Below, piece after piece: positions 63,200-64,000 of a DNA stretch of 64,000 nt. Positions within the stretch are counted from its first letter, which is position 1. Every line of letters begins with the position of its first letter. Position numbers and translations under genes: made by a program. The notes under the pieces were generated by a model that saw nothing but the letters and a program-made list of their open reading frames with translations, was not told the origin of the DNA and searched no databases. The DNA lies in assembly GCF_002811475.1 (NCBI RefSeq), contig NZ_NPDL01000003.1, positions 310,001-374,000 on the forward strand. The letters are read 5' to 3'. The DNA is from Leptospira hartskeerlii. Lineage in GTDB: Bacteria > Spirochaetota > Leptospiria > Leptospirales > Leptospiraceae.

Positions 63200-64000
63200 T
63201 TAAGGGCAGACAATCAGAGATGCAGGATCTGTTACAGCTTGTCCTACAAATCTCATTCCTCCTAACAGATACGGATCTGCAACTTGAGGAGAACTCAAGG
63301 TGAAAAATTGTACCTTATCACTCTTCGCACTGATCGCGCAGGATGCGTTTCCTGCAGGGTTGATCAATTTAGGGAAAGTGATATCCGGAGGCATTGGGAT
63401 CTCTTTCATAATACTGTTTACCATTGGGATCACCAAAGTGGTGACTAACGGAGAGATCACGGACTTGATACCATCAGGATCCAAGCCGAACGGATTGTAA
63501 GCTTGTCCTTCCAAAACTTCTACCGCATAATCCATATTATTCACTGGATCCAAGATCACCTGAAGTGCGTTTAAGTTAGCAAGTGCAGGATTATTGGTAG
63601 GGTTAGAGAACATTTTGAAACGGAAGTCCGCATCCGCAGCAAAACTGATCCTAACTGTTCCAAGAGTTTGTTGGTAACCGTTCGCTCTTGTATCCGCTTG
63701 GCAATCCGTGAGTTCGTCATCTAAGAGACCGGTGCAAGAAGTAGGTTTCTTAGCGATGATCTGCAATTGCATTTCAGTAAAATACAATCTCATCTTAGGT
63801 ATTCCTGCGGAAGTCATAGGTTTGAACTTCACGTTAGGCGCATGGATTGGAGACATCACCATATCGATATCATCATAAGATTTTACAGGAGGTGCAATCG
63901 CATTGGATCCGTTCAATCCTTGTAACTTGTTTCTTCCTGGCACAAGGATTGTAACCAAAGGAGAAGCTTTTAAGAAAGAAGTGGTCAACGCAAAGAGAGG
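63200..64000 (-). CDS. Hypothetical protein, N-terminus cut by the window edge
   Basis: An open frame of 266 codons runs off the right edge (the frame is open through P-L-F-A-L before TTSFLKASP), so the start is outside. I do not recognise the family. The visible part is beta-rich with no membrane helix. It includes PPVKSYDDIDMVMSPIHAP, MRLYFTEMQLQIIAKKPT and two Cys pairs (SCTGLLDDELTDC; SCAISAKS...IVC). The pattern, with aliphatic strands and many Asn/Pro turns, suggests a secreted or outer-envelope protein. A strong terminator follows the stop. Confidence 0.7.
   Translation of the reverse strand, partial: PLFALTTSFLKASPLVTILVPGRNKLQGLNGSNAIAPPVKSYDDIDMVMSPIHAPNVKFKPMTSAGIPKMRLYFTEMQLQIIAKKPTSCTGLLDDELTDCQADTRANGYQQTLGTVRISFAADADFRFKMFSNPTNNPALANLNALQVILDPVNNMDYAVEVLEGQAYNPFGLDPDGIKSVISPLVTTLVIPMVNSIMKEIPMPPDITFPKLINPAGNASCAISAKSDKVQFFTLSSPQVADPYLLGGMRFVGQAVTDPASLIVCP

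Overview
This 64 kb window reads as a chromosomal segment of a Leptospira-like spirochaete. The inference rests on many short lipoproteins with the relaxed spirochaetal lipobox (last residues before Cys such as FGN, INC, TYC, MGC), frequent TTG and GTG starts, a very high density of PAS/histidine-kinase signalling genes, adenylate cyclase and FecR genes, and a poly-gamma-glutamate pgsB-pgsC-pgsW set. The species cannot be fixed from the sequence alone. No rRNA, tRNA, CRISPR array, insertion sequence or prophage was seen.

Layout. 1-6.2 kb: asnS (cut by the left edge), folD, then a tightly overlapping esterase-like/cysS/rRNA-methyltransferase operon and a lipase lipoprotein. 6.4-20.6 kb: ten co-directional minus-strand genes (hisD, panC, mfd, a chaperone-like lipoprotein, uppP, lptD, a sugar-phosphate transferase, gatC, gatA, hisF), mixing metabolism with outer-envelope assembly. 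20.7-27.4 kb: xth, a diguanylate cyclase, a Csp-type copper-binding protein and a coupled kinase/receiver/kinase set. 27.5-37.3 kb: a cyclophilin, then a four-gene overlapping plus-strand operon (adenylate cyclase, FecR/Fn3-like protein, DUF5683-like protein, beta-helix lipoprotein) facing a DUF1566 lipoprotein. 37.5-44.8 kb: an Uup-type ABC-F ATPase, two HisKA_2 PAS kinases, a hydrolase lipoprotein and a stand-alone cyclic-nucleotide-binding domain. 45-53.5 kb: a DUF445 membrane protein, a hydrolase, then (minus strand) a PAS kinase and an RsbU-type phosphatase running directly into pgsB, pgsC and pgsW. 53.6-64 kb: an RRM protein with a periplasmic FKBP, a PiT phosphate transporter with a PhoU-like tail, a three-gene TatT/TatP/TatQM-like TRAP transporter, a 7TM membrane-anchored BTAD-type transcription factor, a hairpin-rich intergenic region and a partial protein at the right edge.

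The best candidates for little-described biology are: the cyclase-FecR-envelope operon, whose cyclase carries an N-terminal region that may be a degenerate phosphatase fold; the 7TM-BTAD regulator next to the TatT-type TRAP operon; the kinase/phosphatase-linked pgsBCW cluster lacking an adjacent capA; and an acetyl-esterase homologue that has lost both its catalytic Ser and His. All functional statements come from reading translated sequence; no database search was run.
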